Source: Anarhynchus alexandrinus (taxonomy: Eukaryota > Chordata > Aves > Charadriiformes > Charadriidae). From it: a stretch of 64,000 nt of DNA. Both the position numbers and the translations under genes were made by a program. The notes under the pieces are model-generated. The model was not told where the DNA came from. It made no database searches and worked only from the letters and a program-made list of their open reading frames with translations. Where the stretch lies: assembly GCA_008711295.1 (NCBI GenBank), contig VUYV01000179.1, positions 1,392,813 to 1,456,812 of the forward strand, in the 5' to 3' direction. Below are positions 1 to 13,480 of the stretch, piece after piece. The stretch's first letter is position 1; each line of letters begins with the position of its first letter.

Positions 1-821
1 CCATTGATCCAGAAATATATTGTGTCTTGCAAAGGACCTGCAGTTTGACCTCTGCCTGCATCCTCGTGCACAATTTTTGCTGTACTCAGACCTCTGTGTC
101 AGATATTTCTTACTGAAGATTTCTGTAGGTCATCTTTCCTAACAGAGCTGAAGAGCCATATCTTCAATTTCTTCCAAAGTCTTCTTTCCAGATCATTATG
201 TTAAAGATTGTTTTCCTGTGTAAAGCTAAAGGGAGGCTGTTACTACTACCTACAGAATTTGGTCTACCTTGACAGAAATCTTGCACTGCAGATTCCCTTT
301 TTCAATTTTTTTTTTTTTTAAGTACTTCTTCAGTGCAATCTGAGGACAGAATAATTCTTTATGAACAATAAAATAGAAGAAAGCAGTGTTAAGTTTGAAA
401 GCCCAATATTCATTCTATCACCTCTATTTAAACCACATAGCATCATCTTCAATTATGTAACATGCCATGCACCAAACAGAGGGGCAGGAAGCATTATGGA
501 GCTGGTGAGATGGTTTGCACAAACCTGGCAAACCCTCGCTATCAGCTGAACAACTGCAGAAGGTGTTATTTTCACACATCCAGCCAACTTGCAATTTCTC
601 CCTTCTATCCTTCTTGCACAGAAAGAGCAATTATAAAGGTGTCTACCCCAGCGCAGAAGGTAGTTGGGCCAAGCCTCGCTAAAGAAAAGCATCATCACCT
701 CATTATGGCTAACTTGCCTGTGAAATGTTAATCAGGTTGGTGAGACAGAGGCTGTTTCTCTGAACGCTTTCACTCTTTCAGCATCTAACATACTGTGCCC
801 ATGTTACCTGTTTTTCCACAG
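1..821. other. Gene-free AT-rich stretch
   Basis: I see no gene or recognisable repeat here. There is a T run at about 306-319. The overlapping open frames between 361 and 731 lie in several frames on both strands, with no family resemblance or consistent coding signal. The end of the stretch is the pyrimidine-rich tract that leads into the acceptor-like site at 820-821. Confidence 0.5.
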
Positions 822-961
822 GCATCATTGCTGTAAACATAACCAATTGAGCTAATTCTGTGTTCTGATGTTTTCCTGAACGTCTGTAGCTGTAGACCAT
901 GGAAACTAGATAACATATATCCTGCAAGAACCAGCTGGTTCCCTTCCTGGATCATTTATGG
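822..961 (+). other. Candidate non-coding exon (lncRNA or UTR type)
   Basis: Seen: a pyrimidine tract (CTGTTTTTCCACAG) ends at 821 and a strong donor (G then GTGAGTATCC) starts at 962, bounding 140 bases. All three plus-strand frames contain stops, so it is not an internal coding exon. Inferred: it could be an exon of a long non-coding RNA or an untranslated exon. A similar segment follows at 3589-3658 on the same strand. Chance splice-site pairs are common in vertebrate DNA, so this is a hypothesis that needs transcript support. Confidence 0.2.
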
Positions 962-3588
962 GTGAGTATCCTGACAAATCAGAGGCTTAACATTACCTGG
1001 TTTTGACAGTTTCACGATCTTTTGGGATATGTAGCAGTAGAGAAATACGGGAACAAAAGAAGAAAGATTTTAGTTATAAAGTTAATAGGTGAAAAGACAA
1101 AGGGTATTGGGGGAGCAATATAATTTTCAAAGGCTTAGAAGGTGGGAAAGTGAGTAACAGACCGCAGGACTAAGTTGTGATGCTTTGTTACTTTATGTAA
1201 GTTGGCAGGAATGGGAAATTGTAGGTGTTAGAGACACAGATAAGGAGCAAAGTCTGAAAAAAAGGTACATCTTCTCTAGTTAGGCATAAGGTCACAGGTA
1301 TCCAAAGAGAGCACACTTACCAAGATCTGCATCCAAGAATTGCCCCTGCAATACGTTCAACACAATTCATACTGTGGTACACGGTCGGAATATACTAGCA
1401 GCCTTTTAAGCTGTCTGTGAGCTAAACACTGTTATTTATGTCCCCAGCTGTGCCAAGGTGCTTTCTTTGTATTTTTCTTTTTTTTTTTTTTTTTTTTTTT
1501 ATTGCAGAGGTAGAGACACATAACACCTGCTGTATCCAGTCTAATTTTAAATACATTGAGCAATGGGATTTGTATCAGTTTCCTTATGAGGCTATTCTGC
1601 AGTCTAACAGATCTCACTGTGTTGGAACATCTTTCTTGATACCTACTTCTCTAAGTTCATCCCATCACTTGTCAAAATCTGCACAGACCTTTTCATCATG
1701 AGAATGACTGTTCTCAGGATAAATTTTCATGTTCTACTCCCAAGCAAGACTAAAGAGTTTTATCTGTGCAACAGGGAATTTCGCAGTTATTGAGTCAACA
1801 TTTTTTAGACTATCTGGTGCTATTTATAGGTCTCTCCCCTGTTCTCTGGCACTTTTCCTTAAAAGATTCTTAAATCCTTCTTAGCCTGGTAGAGATTTAC
1901 AACAAGTTCACATATCTCCTAACCTTATTTTCTTCAAAAATTCAGATATCAAAACCCCACTGATATAAGGGTAAGTGGGTTGGGGAAATAGTTACAGAAA
2001 TGTTATTTGGTGGGTGTTGTAAATTCTGTTTTAATCTGATTTGGCAATCTACCCTGCAAGGATATCCTTAACAGAAGTTTGCTGTGTGTAAATTGGTAAC
2101 AAATGGTAGTCAATTAAGAATGCCTAAAAAGGCTCTCTTTATTGACTAACAGCCTGCAGAATTGCACATTCTTCCTTCCTTAGCAGCAAGACTCTTCAGC
2201 ATGATTAATTACTTTCAAGTCTCCATAGGTTCATAACAGCAAGATACAAGATATCTACTAGAAATCTGCAAATGATGTATTTATTAGAGAAAATAAGAAG
2301 AGGAATGTTTCAGCTGTCCTACTGAAGCCACAATCACATGCAAGGCTATCCGTCTCGAGTGCCTTCTCTGAGGACTAAGTTAACCCTACTTTATTTTTTT
2401 AAAACTGAGCGGAAGAGAAGGTCATGATTGCAGTGATGCTGTGACAATTTAATCGTTGGCACAGCATTGTGCAGTAGCGTGTTTTGAGGCTGATTGCTTC
2501 ATTCAGTGGGGAGACAGCTGAATAACTGTCACTCACCCCTTTACCTTCAGTCCTAAACAGTTATGAAGCAAGGAATGTTAATCCTGATGAAGGAGGCCCC
2601 TCTACAAGGCTACCAGGAAAGGCACAGCTTCAGAAAACCCTCTTGCCAAAAAAAGAGGGAAGCAGAAAAGCAAAAGATTGATTATTTAAGTACCAAAATC
2701 AGTAGCAGTGAAGATCATCAACTGGTTTCCCAATAGAATACTACAGGTAGATATTTGCCGAAAGTAAAGCGTTTCCTTTTCAGTCCCATACCATCAAGAA
2801 GGTCTGCATGAAGAGAAGCATCTTTGAATCAGAATTCACAAAGCAGACAATAGAAAACAGCCAGTGTTTGTGCTTATTCCCTGCTGAAAAACCTGTCCTG
2901 CTGTTGAAAATAAAAAAAATCATTGGTGTTGTAATTGTACACCCTTGTGCTAGGTTCAAGTGCTAATTCATAGATGATGAAATAACAGTGGCACTCAAGG
3001 CTCATTGCAAAGGGTCACTGCAAGACCTGCAATGCTGGAAAAAGTGATTTGACAGGATTTGTGGCTATCAGATTTGTACTTACATAGCCAGTAGGTTGAG
3101 GTACTTCGTTCTGATCTGGAACAAATGCGTGGGGTGGAAATTTCCTTTTTTTGTCTTTTCTTCATGCCCACTGTTTAGCTAGAACTAGGACAATTCTGAG
3201 GAAAGGCGGTGAAGATTAGTGATGGTAAATTATTAGAGTTATAGGATCAAGGGAGAAAACTAGAACGTGGGAGGAATAAGAGAGGTGAAATGACAAAGAG
3301 GATGTTAAAACGAAGACCAGAAACATAACAGCACACAAATCTTTACATTCTATTCTTACCCTTGATTGGCTCTTATTCATTTACTTTTTATTTAATATTA
3401 CATAACAGTGGCAAAGCTTTGGGGTGTCAGTTCTCTGTAGACAATCCAAAGCACATATGTGTACTATTGCATTTCTGTTCCTAAACAAAGGAATATTTTC
3501 TGATTCTTATTAGAAAGTAAACATTCTGCTGCTTTTATACAGTGTGCCATAGCAGTGGCTATTTTTAATTCATTCTTGTTAATTGCAG
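962..3588. other. Gene-free stretch with a long poly-T run
   Basis: I see no gene. A 23-base T run sits at about 1478-1500; the open frames crossing it (for example 1432-1617 minus) are products of the homopolymer. The rest is AT-rich single-copy-looking DNA with no repeat family I can recognise. Confidence 0.5.
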
Positions 3589-3658
3589 GATGTCTTCTTT
3601 CTCAGTAGGTATTGACCAAATCCAGAAACGATGGGAAACATTTGCCTCTGTATAAATG
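3589..3658 (+). other. Candidate 70-bp non-coding exon
   Basis: Seen: acceptor context TTGTTAATTGCAG ends at 3588 and a near-consensus donor ATG|GTAAGTC starts at 3659. One frame opens with ATG at 3590 and runs 18 codons to a TAA just before the donor; the other two frames stop earlier. It therefore cannot be an internal coding exon, but could be an untranslated or long non-coding RNA exon carrying a short upstream-type open frame. Both splice sites are better than average. Function is unknown. Confidence 0.22.
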
Positions 3659-6600
3659 GTAAGTCATTACGCATTATCTAGGCCGGTGGTTTTGCAAAAT
3701 GTTAAATCCACATTATGTCAAAACAGAGGAGATGGAGTTGTAATCACACTGATGCATGACACACAATTGAGAATGTTTGTAAATTTGCATTTATGAATAA
3801 AATTCAGATTTAAATAGGTACGCAACAGACACTAATGAGATTTTAAGGACACAGATAAGGTATGTTCTTACAATATAAATCAATGAAGCATGTGTGTTGA
3901 ACAAACATGTGAGCATGGATAACACATTTCTTAATGAAAAATTCAGAAAAATACTGGCAGGTTTCACTCTTTCAGCAGCAGCAGCCATGTGCTTTAGAAA
4001 GGACTAAATCCTGGCAGCAGGACTCAGTGTTGGATCACCTTGAGGGACAGTAAATATTGCTCTCCTTGGATGAATTATGAAAACGTGCACAGGTTTCTCA
4101 TAACTCTTCCCGTGCCTGATGCTCCCCAGCATGCAAACCTTAGCCATTCCTCACTGTTTACCAAATCAATTTGCTTTGAGATTGTGGGTGAAGGAGGATA
4201 TTAGAGCACAGCTGACATTTGAATGTGCTGGAAAATGTTCATAGTTTTTTTTTTCTCTTTCTTTTTTTCTAATTTGATGACCCTCCAGTGTTTTTCCTTG
4301 CAATATTTCATATAGACAGGTTTGGCTTTATTACAGCCTCAGGCATCTACACACGCAGATGTTCGTAAGTAATGTTTGGGAGTACCAAGTATGTGTACTA
4401 AGTTTTTGCCTTAGGCAAATTTGATGAATATTTGAGTTGGGCAAGAACAGATATTTTAGTGAACACAGTAATGTAAAATATTCGGAAACTGTGAGCTATT
4501 AAAAGGTGCTAGAGCATCCAGGATGCGTGTTTTTCAATCCGTGCCCACAAATGAGCTACTGACAATTTTTCTAGAAAAGAAGAAGGGCTAAACAGACCTG
4601 TGCCAGCTTGAAATGTGTTTCAAGGAGATTGGTAAAGCAAAGAAACCTGAGCCAAAAATGGTAATTGCAGGAAAAATAGCAAAAAACTAGCTATCTATGA
4701 AAGGTAGCCATTGTCACTGGCTTGCAATTTAACACAGCATTCACTTTTTAGCAGCTCCTGCCCAGGCACATGTTGATAAATTGGAGGTAAATCCAAGAAG
4801 AAAAATGATTAGTAGGAAGAAGGGACTGACTTTTGAGAGAAAATTGGAAGAACTAATTAGATAGAGCGCTTGGCTAAAGGACAGCTCAGGAAAAGGACAT
4901 AAATCTACCTATGTTTTTAAGTTGAATACCAAGGCGATACCAAAAGCAGGATTGTTTATGTAGGATCACAGCAAAATTGGGTGGTCTGGGAGGGAAAATA
5001 AGGAAAACAGTTCAGTCACTAGAAAACTTATGTTGAGAATGGAAATGAAGATTCTCACTAATTTTGGTTGAATATGACCTATACCAGACCCCCTGGTCCA
5101 AAAAGTTATATTTGAAACATTTCAGTTCAGTGGTTTTAAGTGCCATGTTTTGATATTTTAACTTTTCAGATGATGCTTTAAGGTTGCGTATAGTCACATT
5201 TCATTGTTTACAATAATTAGAAAAAGAAAAAGAACCAAAATACCTTGGTATGAATTAAAACAACTATTTTGCTTGACCTGAAGAATGCAAGGGAGGAGGG
5301 TTTCTTTATGGTGAGAAAAATCAAATGTTTTTCATTTCCAATCAACCTTGAATAATTCCCCCCCAAGTCAGGCAATGAAACAACAAAAAAAAATCAATTA
5401 TTCACAGAGCTCTACTCCTGGGGGAACAATTAAGAATAATTGGAAGAAATTAAGCGAGAGAGAATGTAGGCTTCAATAGTAGGACTAGCTTTTCTCCTGG
5501 TGAGAAATACAGGCTTGATTCTGCAAGATGCTGAGTGTTGCTGGTGAGATGCTCCGTCTCATTACAACATCCTTTGGGAGACGCCAACACCATTGGGGCA
5601 CTATTAAGAGTTCTTAGCGCACACTTCAAAATGTCACTAGTCATAACTGCTTGGAAATATTCTTCAGCCCATCAGACATTAGGGTTCACCCTCATATCAT
5701 CCAAAAATGGAGATGACAACCCAAAAGCATCTCACTTTCTGTCTCTATCTTGTACCACTCTCTAGGGTAGCAGCTGGCTTAACACTATCTATGTAGGGCT
5801 TTCATTTTTTGCAGGATCTTTGCTGCAACAAGTCAAGCAGAATTTCTGGAGTTCCCTGCTGGGTGTTAGAGAATATCTATATTTGAGGAGCATAAGGCTG
5901 GGAGGAGTGCAGGGGAGCTGTGCTTCAGACTGTAATTAAACCATATACTCTGACCTCCACACATTGTGGTCGCCTGTGTTTTACTCCTGTAATCAGCAGA
6001 GCAATCTGTGTTTGTATCAATGATTTTATATTTGTTTCCCACATGTGCGATTTCCTCCCAGGCAAAACACGTCAGTGAGGTGGCATGGTGTATTGATATT
6101 TTGTAGTGCTGTATTTTTAGTTGGAAAGTTGTGTAATATGAAGGTGAGCACTTTAGGAAAGTCTGCTGTATTTATCAGTACATTTTTCAACCAAAATAGT
6201 AATCTCCTTAAAGGATGAAATTGGGTTTGTTTGACAAGGCCCATTTTCCAGAGACAGTTTTGATTGGCATTAATTATATTCACAGTCTTTACCAAGTGAA
6301 TCTCATATAAGCTTTTCCATTATTTTTCTTGGGATTGATAGATGTCAGGTCTCCAGCTTCTATGCCTTAAACAGTATTATCTCACATATAGTCTTTCCAT
6401 CTTTTGGAGTTTCAGATGAAGGAAAAGATTTCTTAATATTCACCTCTTCTGCCAACTCTGTCAGAGTCTTCTGAAAGTTGTCTAAACTGGCTGATTATGA
6501 AAAGGGGTGCTTTTGGTAGGTTTGGCTATTTATTCCCTGATTTACTAAAACACGAACAGAGCTGTCATCACTGAAAATACGTCATAACCTCTTGTCATTT

Positions 6601-6745
6601 TTCAGGATGGAAGTGTTTTGGGAGCATTTCTTGATATTCTGCAATATTATTCTTAAAGGTTACCCCTCCCTCTAGCAAAGGCTTATACTACTGATAAGAA
6701 TTCTTTGCTCCTAATATATTTAAATTTTTCCGGAACACTGCCTGC
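3659..6745. other. Gene-free AT-rich stretch
   Basis: I see no gene or clear repeat. A good acceptor-like site (pyrimidine tract ending TTTTTTGCAG near 5815) has no matching strong donor nearby. Short open frames such as 5535-5765 and 6026-6295 show no recognisable protein features. Confidence 0.45.
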
Positions 6746-6772
6746 AATCACGGAATCACAGAATCATGGAAT
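6746..6772 (-). repeat. Possible CR1 3' tail remnant
   Basis: Two to three imperfect copies of an 8-base unit of the form AATCACAG / AATCATGG occur here. This is how the short tail repeat of a CR1 element reads when the element is inverted. The body that should follow to the right is not recognisable, so this is either a severely 5'-truncated copy or a chance resemblance. Confidence 0.3.
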
Positions 6773-9700
6773 TTTATGGTTTTTCCCCTCCTGTCATCAC
6801 CTTCTCTTATCAGTTACCTTCATCTCATAATTTCTTGGTGATAGCAACTGCCATCTATTTTCATTTACTACAGTTTTAGGTTTTGATAATTTTTGTTTCG
6901 GTTTGGATTTTTTTCAATTTCTGCTTTTCTTTTTCCTATTGAGCTGAGAGTGTTGTTTTTGGTAACCAGTTTCTACTTATTTGATCTTGATTTGGTGGGT
7001 TTTTTGGACTTTGAATCTGTATGCTAAAAGAAAATCTTATTTTTCTATCCCTTTTTTTATTCCCACCTCCTTTGGATCATAATTTTCCTCAGCATTGGGA
7101 AATGGCCCTTTTGAAGCACTAAGTGAAAATATTACTGCTTAGGACTGTTGTCTATTTATTCAGCATATAATCAGGTCATGACCACCAGTGCCTTAGCAAC
7201 CATCATCACCTAGTCCGGTGATTAATTCATTTGTAGTCACCATACTCGGATCCCAAATAGAATTATCTTGCATTCTGTGTACTACCTTTTCATAGAAAAT
7301 TAAGGCTAGTCTGGTGGAAGCAGCCTGGAGGATATAAAACTAACAGCAAAGGTGAAGGCACTAAGGAGGGAACTCATTATACAGTTAAATCAGAACTTCA
7401 CAGAGAAAAATAAAAGTGCAGAAAAACAGAGAGTTCTGAAGCTCTGGAGAGGGTGCTGAGGAGGGAGGCCAACCCAGCAGAAATACAGCAAAAAGAAATC
7501 AAATCATCTTCTCAACTGGCCCACGCATCAGTTTGGGACGGTACAGCAAAATACTTTAACAAGTGAAGCATGGGTAATAAAGATGGTCCCAAAGCATCTG
7601 GAAAGCCCTTTCATTTGAGCAAGCTATTGTGAGGTGAATGTGTATTTATTTGGTCTACATCTAAGTACTTCCAAAAAGCAAATGTTTAAGAGTCCATTTT
7701 AAGACAAAATCCATCTGTTTCTCCAACAGTTTTAAGAAACAGTTGATTTTGTCTAAAATTAACTTGTCTGACACATTGTCATGCTTGGTTACCAGAGCAA
7801 CAGTGGCAACAGCTATGCCACGTGACATTAATTTTATCTGAATTTAACCACCTTACTTTTTACTTGTATATATGTATATGTATGTGTACATAATTCTCAG
7901 TTCTGCACCAAACTCCCACCCAGCTGAAAATACCTTGTTTAGCTGACAAGCTTTAATAACAATGCCCAAAACAATATTTCTATCCTGAGATCTGCTTTTT
8001 GATCTTGACGCAGACGGCAATTTTCTTAGTTCGCTATAAGCAAACTACGTAAGGCTTTTTCCTGCTGAACCTCCAGTTTCATTCAGATGCATACCTCAGT
8101 CCTGACATCCCCAGAACGCTTTGAGCAAGAGCATAGGGCTGAGGAGGTGGAAAAGCATTTGTATCTCACCAAAGCTGTGTAATCAACAGAGGTTGAAAAT
8201 AAGGACATTTTTGTCAGTGTTTTCCCAACAAATTCACCTGCTTTCCCCACCAGAAAATTTCAAAATGGAGCCAGTTCTAATGGGGTCCTAATATTGCTGA
8301 TTTATAACAGGAGCTCAAAGGCTTCATCATTATAACATCACCATTATAACAGCGCAGTGAAACTGTGGATTTCAACAATCTGCCTTAAAAATATGTGCGA
8401 GACCTTCGCTTGTCCTCTGTTCCCCCCGTAATTTCACCATCTGCCATCCACATCCACAGCAAAGCAAAAACAGACTGGTCGTCTTCCTGGTAATGCTATA
8501 GGACTGGAGCTTTCAATGCAGGCAAAGGAAGTAAAATAATCTACTGTCATTTGTAAAGCCTTGTATGGGTAAGCTTAAAATTTCATTTAATATGACAGAG
8601 AAGAAAAGGGTATGTTTGGCTTTGGACTTTCATAGCTGTCAGTCTGTTGGATGGCCCTAGAAAGCCTCAACCTGCAAGAACCTGGAGCTAGAAGGAAAAA
8701 TCAATAAGAAGAAATCATGCTGGCAGTATCAGAATCGATAATTATTTGAAGCATCCCTTCCTTGCCCAGGAAAAGTGCAAAACAAAGGAAAAGAGGGACT
8801 TGGGCAACCTGCCCACCACAGAAGAAGTGAGGAGAACCGGAAAAGCTCCTTATATCTCACATGCCATCCATCACAGCTTGGAAAGTCTTTTAATTAAGTG
8901 CCAGGCAAAGTGGCTGTGAATTTAATTCCTTGTGCATAAGTTACAGAGTGATGTTAAAGAAATGCTTTTATTGCTTGCATAGTCTAATGCAAGTTCCTTC
9001 CTAGGTCATATATAGTTTTTGTGACTTGAATCAATTACATCAAGGACCATAACGACTGATTTGCTCCACTTATTGATCAAACCCCTATCTGCTACAAAAT
9101 CCACACAGATGGCTTATCCTGTTCTCAAGTCCTCTGTGCCTTACCAGTGAGGCCCAGGGGGAAGGTCAGCATTAGATACCAACTAGGACATCATCAAAAT
9201 GTGGAACAAGTGTGAAGTTGAATAAATCATGCATTTATAGCGAACAAACACAAGAGGGTGCAATAAGCATGTCCAGAAGGCTTTAGCTGTCATGGAAACA
9301 TCTTAGGCTCGGAAACTGCAGCTCTAATGTACATCCATTGATTTGTATCTGTTATTTAGAGGGCAGCTGCGTCAGAGGCACTGCTGGGTTATTCATCAGC
9401 ATTCCAGGTAGAAGATGAGGCACCATGAATCTGGATTCACGAAGCACATGCAAAGTAGTCTCGTTCTGCAAAGATGATGTCTGCGTGGGGACCAGAGAGA
9501 GCAAACTAAACAACAAGCTAATGAATAAAAAGAAAAATAACCACAGACAAGTTTTTTACAGAAGGGATAGATCATGTGTAGAAACTCACTGTCTTCCTTA
9601 AGGTGAGGGCTGCCCAATTCCAGTCACATACTAGTTAGCAAGGATGCTCCTTAGGATGCTTACCTATCACAAAATGACAACTTGGGTGCTCTCTGTCACT

Positions 9701-9784
9701 GAAGCTGAAAAAACCCACACTTTTTGCTCCATGATATTCAGTTAGCCCCTTGCTGAAACCAGGCTGGACCAAGACCAAGAGTTC
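6773..9784. other. Gene-free stretch with minor simple repeats
   Basis: I see no gene. There is a TA/TG-rich tract at about 7865-7891 and a small imperfect tandem around 8327-8352, built on the unit ATTATAACA with a short spacer. The 73-codon minus-strand frame at 9396-9617 has no recognisable features. Confidence 0.45.
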
Positions 9785-9862
9785 AATTGTCCCAGGTCAC
9801 CCAGCTAGACGGTATTATAGCTAGATCTCCCAAGTGCCTGTCCTCTGCTCTAGAAACCAGGG
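9785..9862 (-). repeat. MIR-like SINE relic
   Basis: Reading the plus strand, the motif order is CCCAGGTCACCCAGCTAG, then an eroded purine-rich part, then a segment close to the CCTGTCCTCTGCTCTAGA part of the family. This is the reverse complement of the conserved core of mammalian-wide interspersed repeats, a tRNA-derived CORE-SINE family present as very old copies across amniotes. Both ends are too eroded to define. Confidence 0.5.
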
Positions 9863-12647
9863 AGAACTTGCTTTTTATTAACATCTGCCTCAGCTATGTC
9901 CCAGCTGTGTTGAGAGCTTTGGAGCCAGATTTTGAAATGCTGCCTGATTTCTCTTGAAATCATCAGGCCTCTACTACTGTCCTTTGAAATCCCAGTGCAG
10001 GTCACAAGACTTTTCCTGTGGTGCAAATGGTGGGTCCCTTATGTCAGCAAGATAATTCTTGTGTGTCCTAAAGGACATCATGTTGCCACTGGAGACAGAA
10101 GCAACATTGAGCCATCACAAATTGTATGGAATTTTTATATAACAGAGAAGTCTGAGGTCCAGTGCCATGGTTAAAGTCTGTAGCCAGTGCTGATTTCCTA
10201 AAAACACACATTTTGCTTCTATCCATTTGATGAAAGGGTGGACCTCAGCTGGCATAAGCAAACACAATCCCACCACAGTTAGCTGAACTCACCTGTCCTG
10301 TGCAGCCAGGGATCCAACCCGTTAGCCTCTCCTGCATGTGAAATAAGATGGATGTTTAAAAATGCAGTTGTAATTTTCTACTTGAGAACTTTCTCCAGAT
10401 GGGCGCCTGGCTCAGTAGTTTCCTATTCTTGACTTAAGCAGTACAAGAACTGCAAATCGATTTTATCAGGATTTAATTAAATTTGTGCTGTGACCTGCAA
10501 TGCAGTGTAATTCACACACGTAAAATCTCTGATTGCAGCGAGGCTGAGCATGGACATAAGGGTTTGTTACTTGGACCTTCTTGCAATCAATAGGGCCCAA
10601 CACAAGTCTTTCTAGTTTATCCAGTATAGTCCTGGGCAAATGCAAATTACCCCTCTAGCTGCAGCCTGTCCACTTCAGCCTGAGCATATGAGGCAGATTA
10701 AACAACATAAGCAGAAATTCAGATCATCTACATCAGCCTCAGACTGGGATTTCCCAAAGGAATTTCCTCAGTGGCAGGACTAATATCAACAGTGCCGTTC
10801 TCCATGGCTGCATCTACTTCCCACATGTAAAACTCAATGAGAAATCAGTGGACTATTGGCACATCAACTGATGTGAATCCTCTGGAACCGAGATTTTGAT
10901 TTTGCAATGCAAGCCATTGACCCCTGGCTGTATTCAACAGTAATTATTTTAATTACCACTACTGTAGCATTAAGAAGGTCCTTCAAATGCCAAAACAGAG
11001 TGAGTGTTTTTTAATTTAACTGTATGTTACAGCTGCACACAGACATGATAAGCATTCAATACAATTCACCTTAATATGAAAGCAGAAATAAGTCTGAATT
11101 CACATTCTCAATTCACTGAAATCATGTTTTTCATGCCTTTTTTTCACCTGCTTTTCAGAACTCAGTCCCCTGCACAAATGTTTATGCTCTCTTTTGGAGG
11201 AAGGTTCATCTCCAGAAGGAAAAAGAAGTTTCTAAACACTGTGCTCACCCTGAAGTGCAGAGGATATTTCAAATCACCTGAGCCATTGAAGACACTTGGC
11301 AACTTGAAAAGCAGGACTGGCACCCTCAGGCTGGTTCAATATTCTGCGAAAAGCTGAAGTAGAAAGCCAAGAGCTGGTTCAGTGTTGTGAAGTCCCTGAA
11401 ATGTGTTGAGCACTGATGCTTTAAGTCTAGATATACTGTATTCTCACTGTTAGGCAGTAAAAGCAAGAGCATATTGGACTCAGCTAGCCAAAGGTCACTG
11501 AAATTTTTATCAACAGGTGGTATTACTACAGACTTTCATGCCAAAGTGGACACCAGGAGCCCTCCTAACCTTTTTCCCAGTGCTGAGGTACATTGGCTGG
11601 TGCAAGACTCTGGATACAGACACTTATGGGAAATATATGTCAGCACAACTTTTTTTTTTTTTTTGGTAAAGAGTTTCAGTTCTGATAAAATTCAACTCCC
11701 AAACTATACTGCAGATTCATGTAATTATCTGGCTAATCATTCATGAGGTCACTGGAGATAGATGGGCACCTACTGATATGGAGATAGTTGTCTCATCCCA
11801 AAGCAGTTGACATGGCTCACATTTAGAAATGCCTACTCCTTTCCATCAGCTATAGAGGGAACCTGTATTATATTACTATATAATGTACTGTATATTACTA
11901 GTATCAGCCAAAGAAAGAAAAGTAAGAATGAAAAACATAACAGCTGAGAATATCTCCTGAGTTCACAAATCGGTGATTTATTGTTGTCCATAAATATTTC
12001 AGAAAAAAATAGTACACTCTTAGTCTCATGTGGATCATTATGATTGTTTTCAGTCTAATGCTTACAAAGCGTTCAGAGCTTATACAGCATTCAAAGGGAA
12101 AAACATAATATTGGAAAGTTGAAAGATTTTCCAACAGAGCTTTTACTCTTAGTCCCTGATAACCAAAGAGAATCTGAGTTAGAAGGATGTCTATAAATCA
12201 GAAACTGGAAAGCTGGTTTATATGGTACCTAAAGCCAACATTTTCGAAGTTTAATTCTAAATTATCTGCTTCAATATGGATTTCATTGACCAATTTCAGG
12301 CATTTCACTTTGAAAACATTAGCTGAATTTTAGAAATCCCAGTCCCAAAAATGGTTAATCAAGAACAAAAAATTCCACTGAATAATTCGCAAGAATTTTA
12401 TGTAGTGAATAAGGAAAAAAATATTGTGCTGATCTAAGTTTAAAGAATTTTTAAAATGTCTTGCCTGAGAAGTCAATAAAAAAACTCAATGTTTACCCGC
12501 AAGTATTTCATTTAATAGATTTTGTGATCAAAAGAGAACATAATATCATTTTCTACATAAATGCATCCAGAAATTAAAATTATGCTGTGACAAAACCCCT
12601 AATTCTGGTGTGGGGACATTTGTCATCGATTTTAAGATTGGCCCTAA
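9863..12647. other. Gene-free stretch
   Basis: I see no gene. A T run sits at about 11650-11664 and an AT-rich tract at about 11863-11902. The plus-strand frames at 11076-11357 and 11474-11746 look like chance frames; the second crosses the T run. Confidence 0.45.
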
Positions 12648-12735
12648 ATCTTGGCCGCTGTTTAATGCCTTTGTGCTTTAGTGTCTCTTGCTATAAAATG
12701 AAAATAATAACATTTCTGACTTACCCATTTGAAAA
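12648..12735 (+). repeat. MIR-like SINE relic
   Basis: The segment TGCCTTTGTGCTTTAGTG, followed by TATAAAATGAAAATAATAAC and a short TGACTTACC motif, keeps the order of the second half of the MIR consensus (the part with CTCAGTTTCCTCATCTGTAA, then the ATAATA motif). It is heavily diverged, consistent with a very old insertion. Confidence 0.4.
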
Positions 12736-13480
12736 TTCATTTATCAATAGTTTTAAAGGATTTGGGGATCTCCATACAGAAAAACAAAGTATTATCATGG
12801 TCATTGTGGAATATTCAAACCACATCCTGCACTTCCCTGCCTGCTTATACCAAGCACAGTTGTAACTTTCTTGAAATAAAAAGAATTTTTAATGTGTTAT
12901 CTTAGTGTAAATGGCTTTGCATTCGCGGCTGAGCGCCGATTCCTGCTATTGCTTGGTTTGACTGTATTGTGAACACGTGAAGAGTCATCCAGGGCTTATG
13001 ATCATAGGTCCAAAGCAGAAGACAAAACGTGTATGAATCCTTAAAGGTAGCTGCATATTCATCCATACCCCACCAGTATCCACTTGTGGTTTGCCAAAAC
13101 AATTACTGTATTCCATATACATCCTGACAAAAGATATTCCATTTTCAGGAAGTGTCTTCTTTTCATATAATGCGTACTTTGGGCTGGAGTATTTGTTTAC
13201 TTTAGCAGAAGATGTTCTTGTGTTAATGCTGCTCTTCACATTAACTGTGTACTTTGGGTGATGGATTGCCATTACAAGCTGCCGTTTCTCTTTTATTTGT
13301 TAAACAAGAGCTGAACAGTATTGGCCATAACAGTTTTAAATTTATTAATGCTCTTGATGGCATTAATCTGTTGAGAAAGTGGTTTGGACAGAGGATATAA
13401 TGAATGTTAACAAAGCAAATTCTGTCATGTCTTGTTCCCATACAATTTTAAGCCAGTGTTTTCTGTGATGATTGCCATCT
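12736..13480. other. Gene-free stretch
   Basis: I see no gene. The overlapping minus-strand frames at 12902-13441 show no recognisable protein signature. Confidence 0.4.

Noticed and set aside
1438..1701. Frames through the poly-T run
   Set aside because: Poly-phenylalanine and poly-lysine translations come from the homopolymer.
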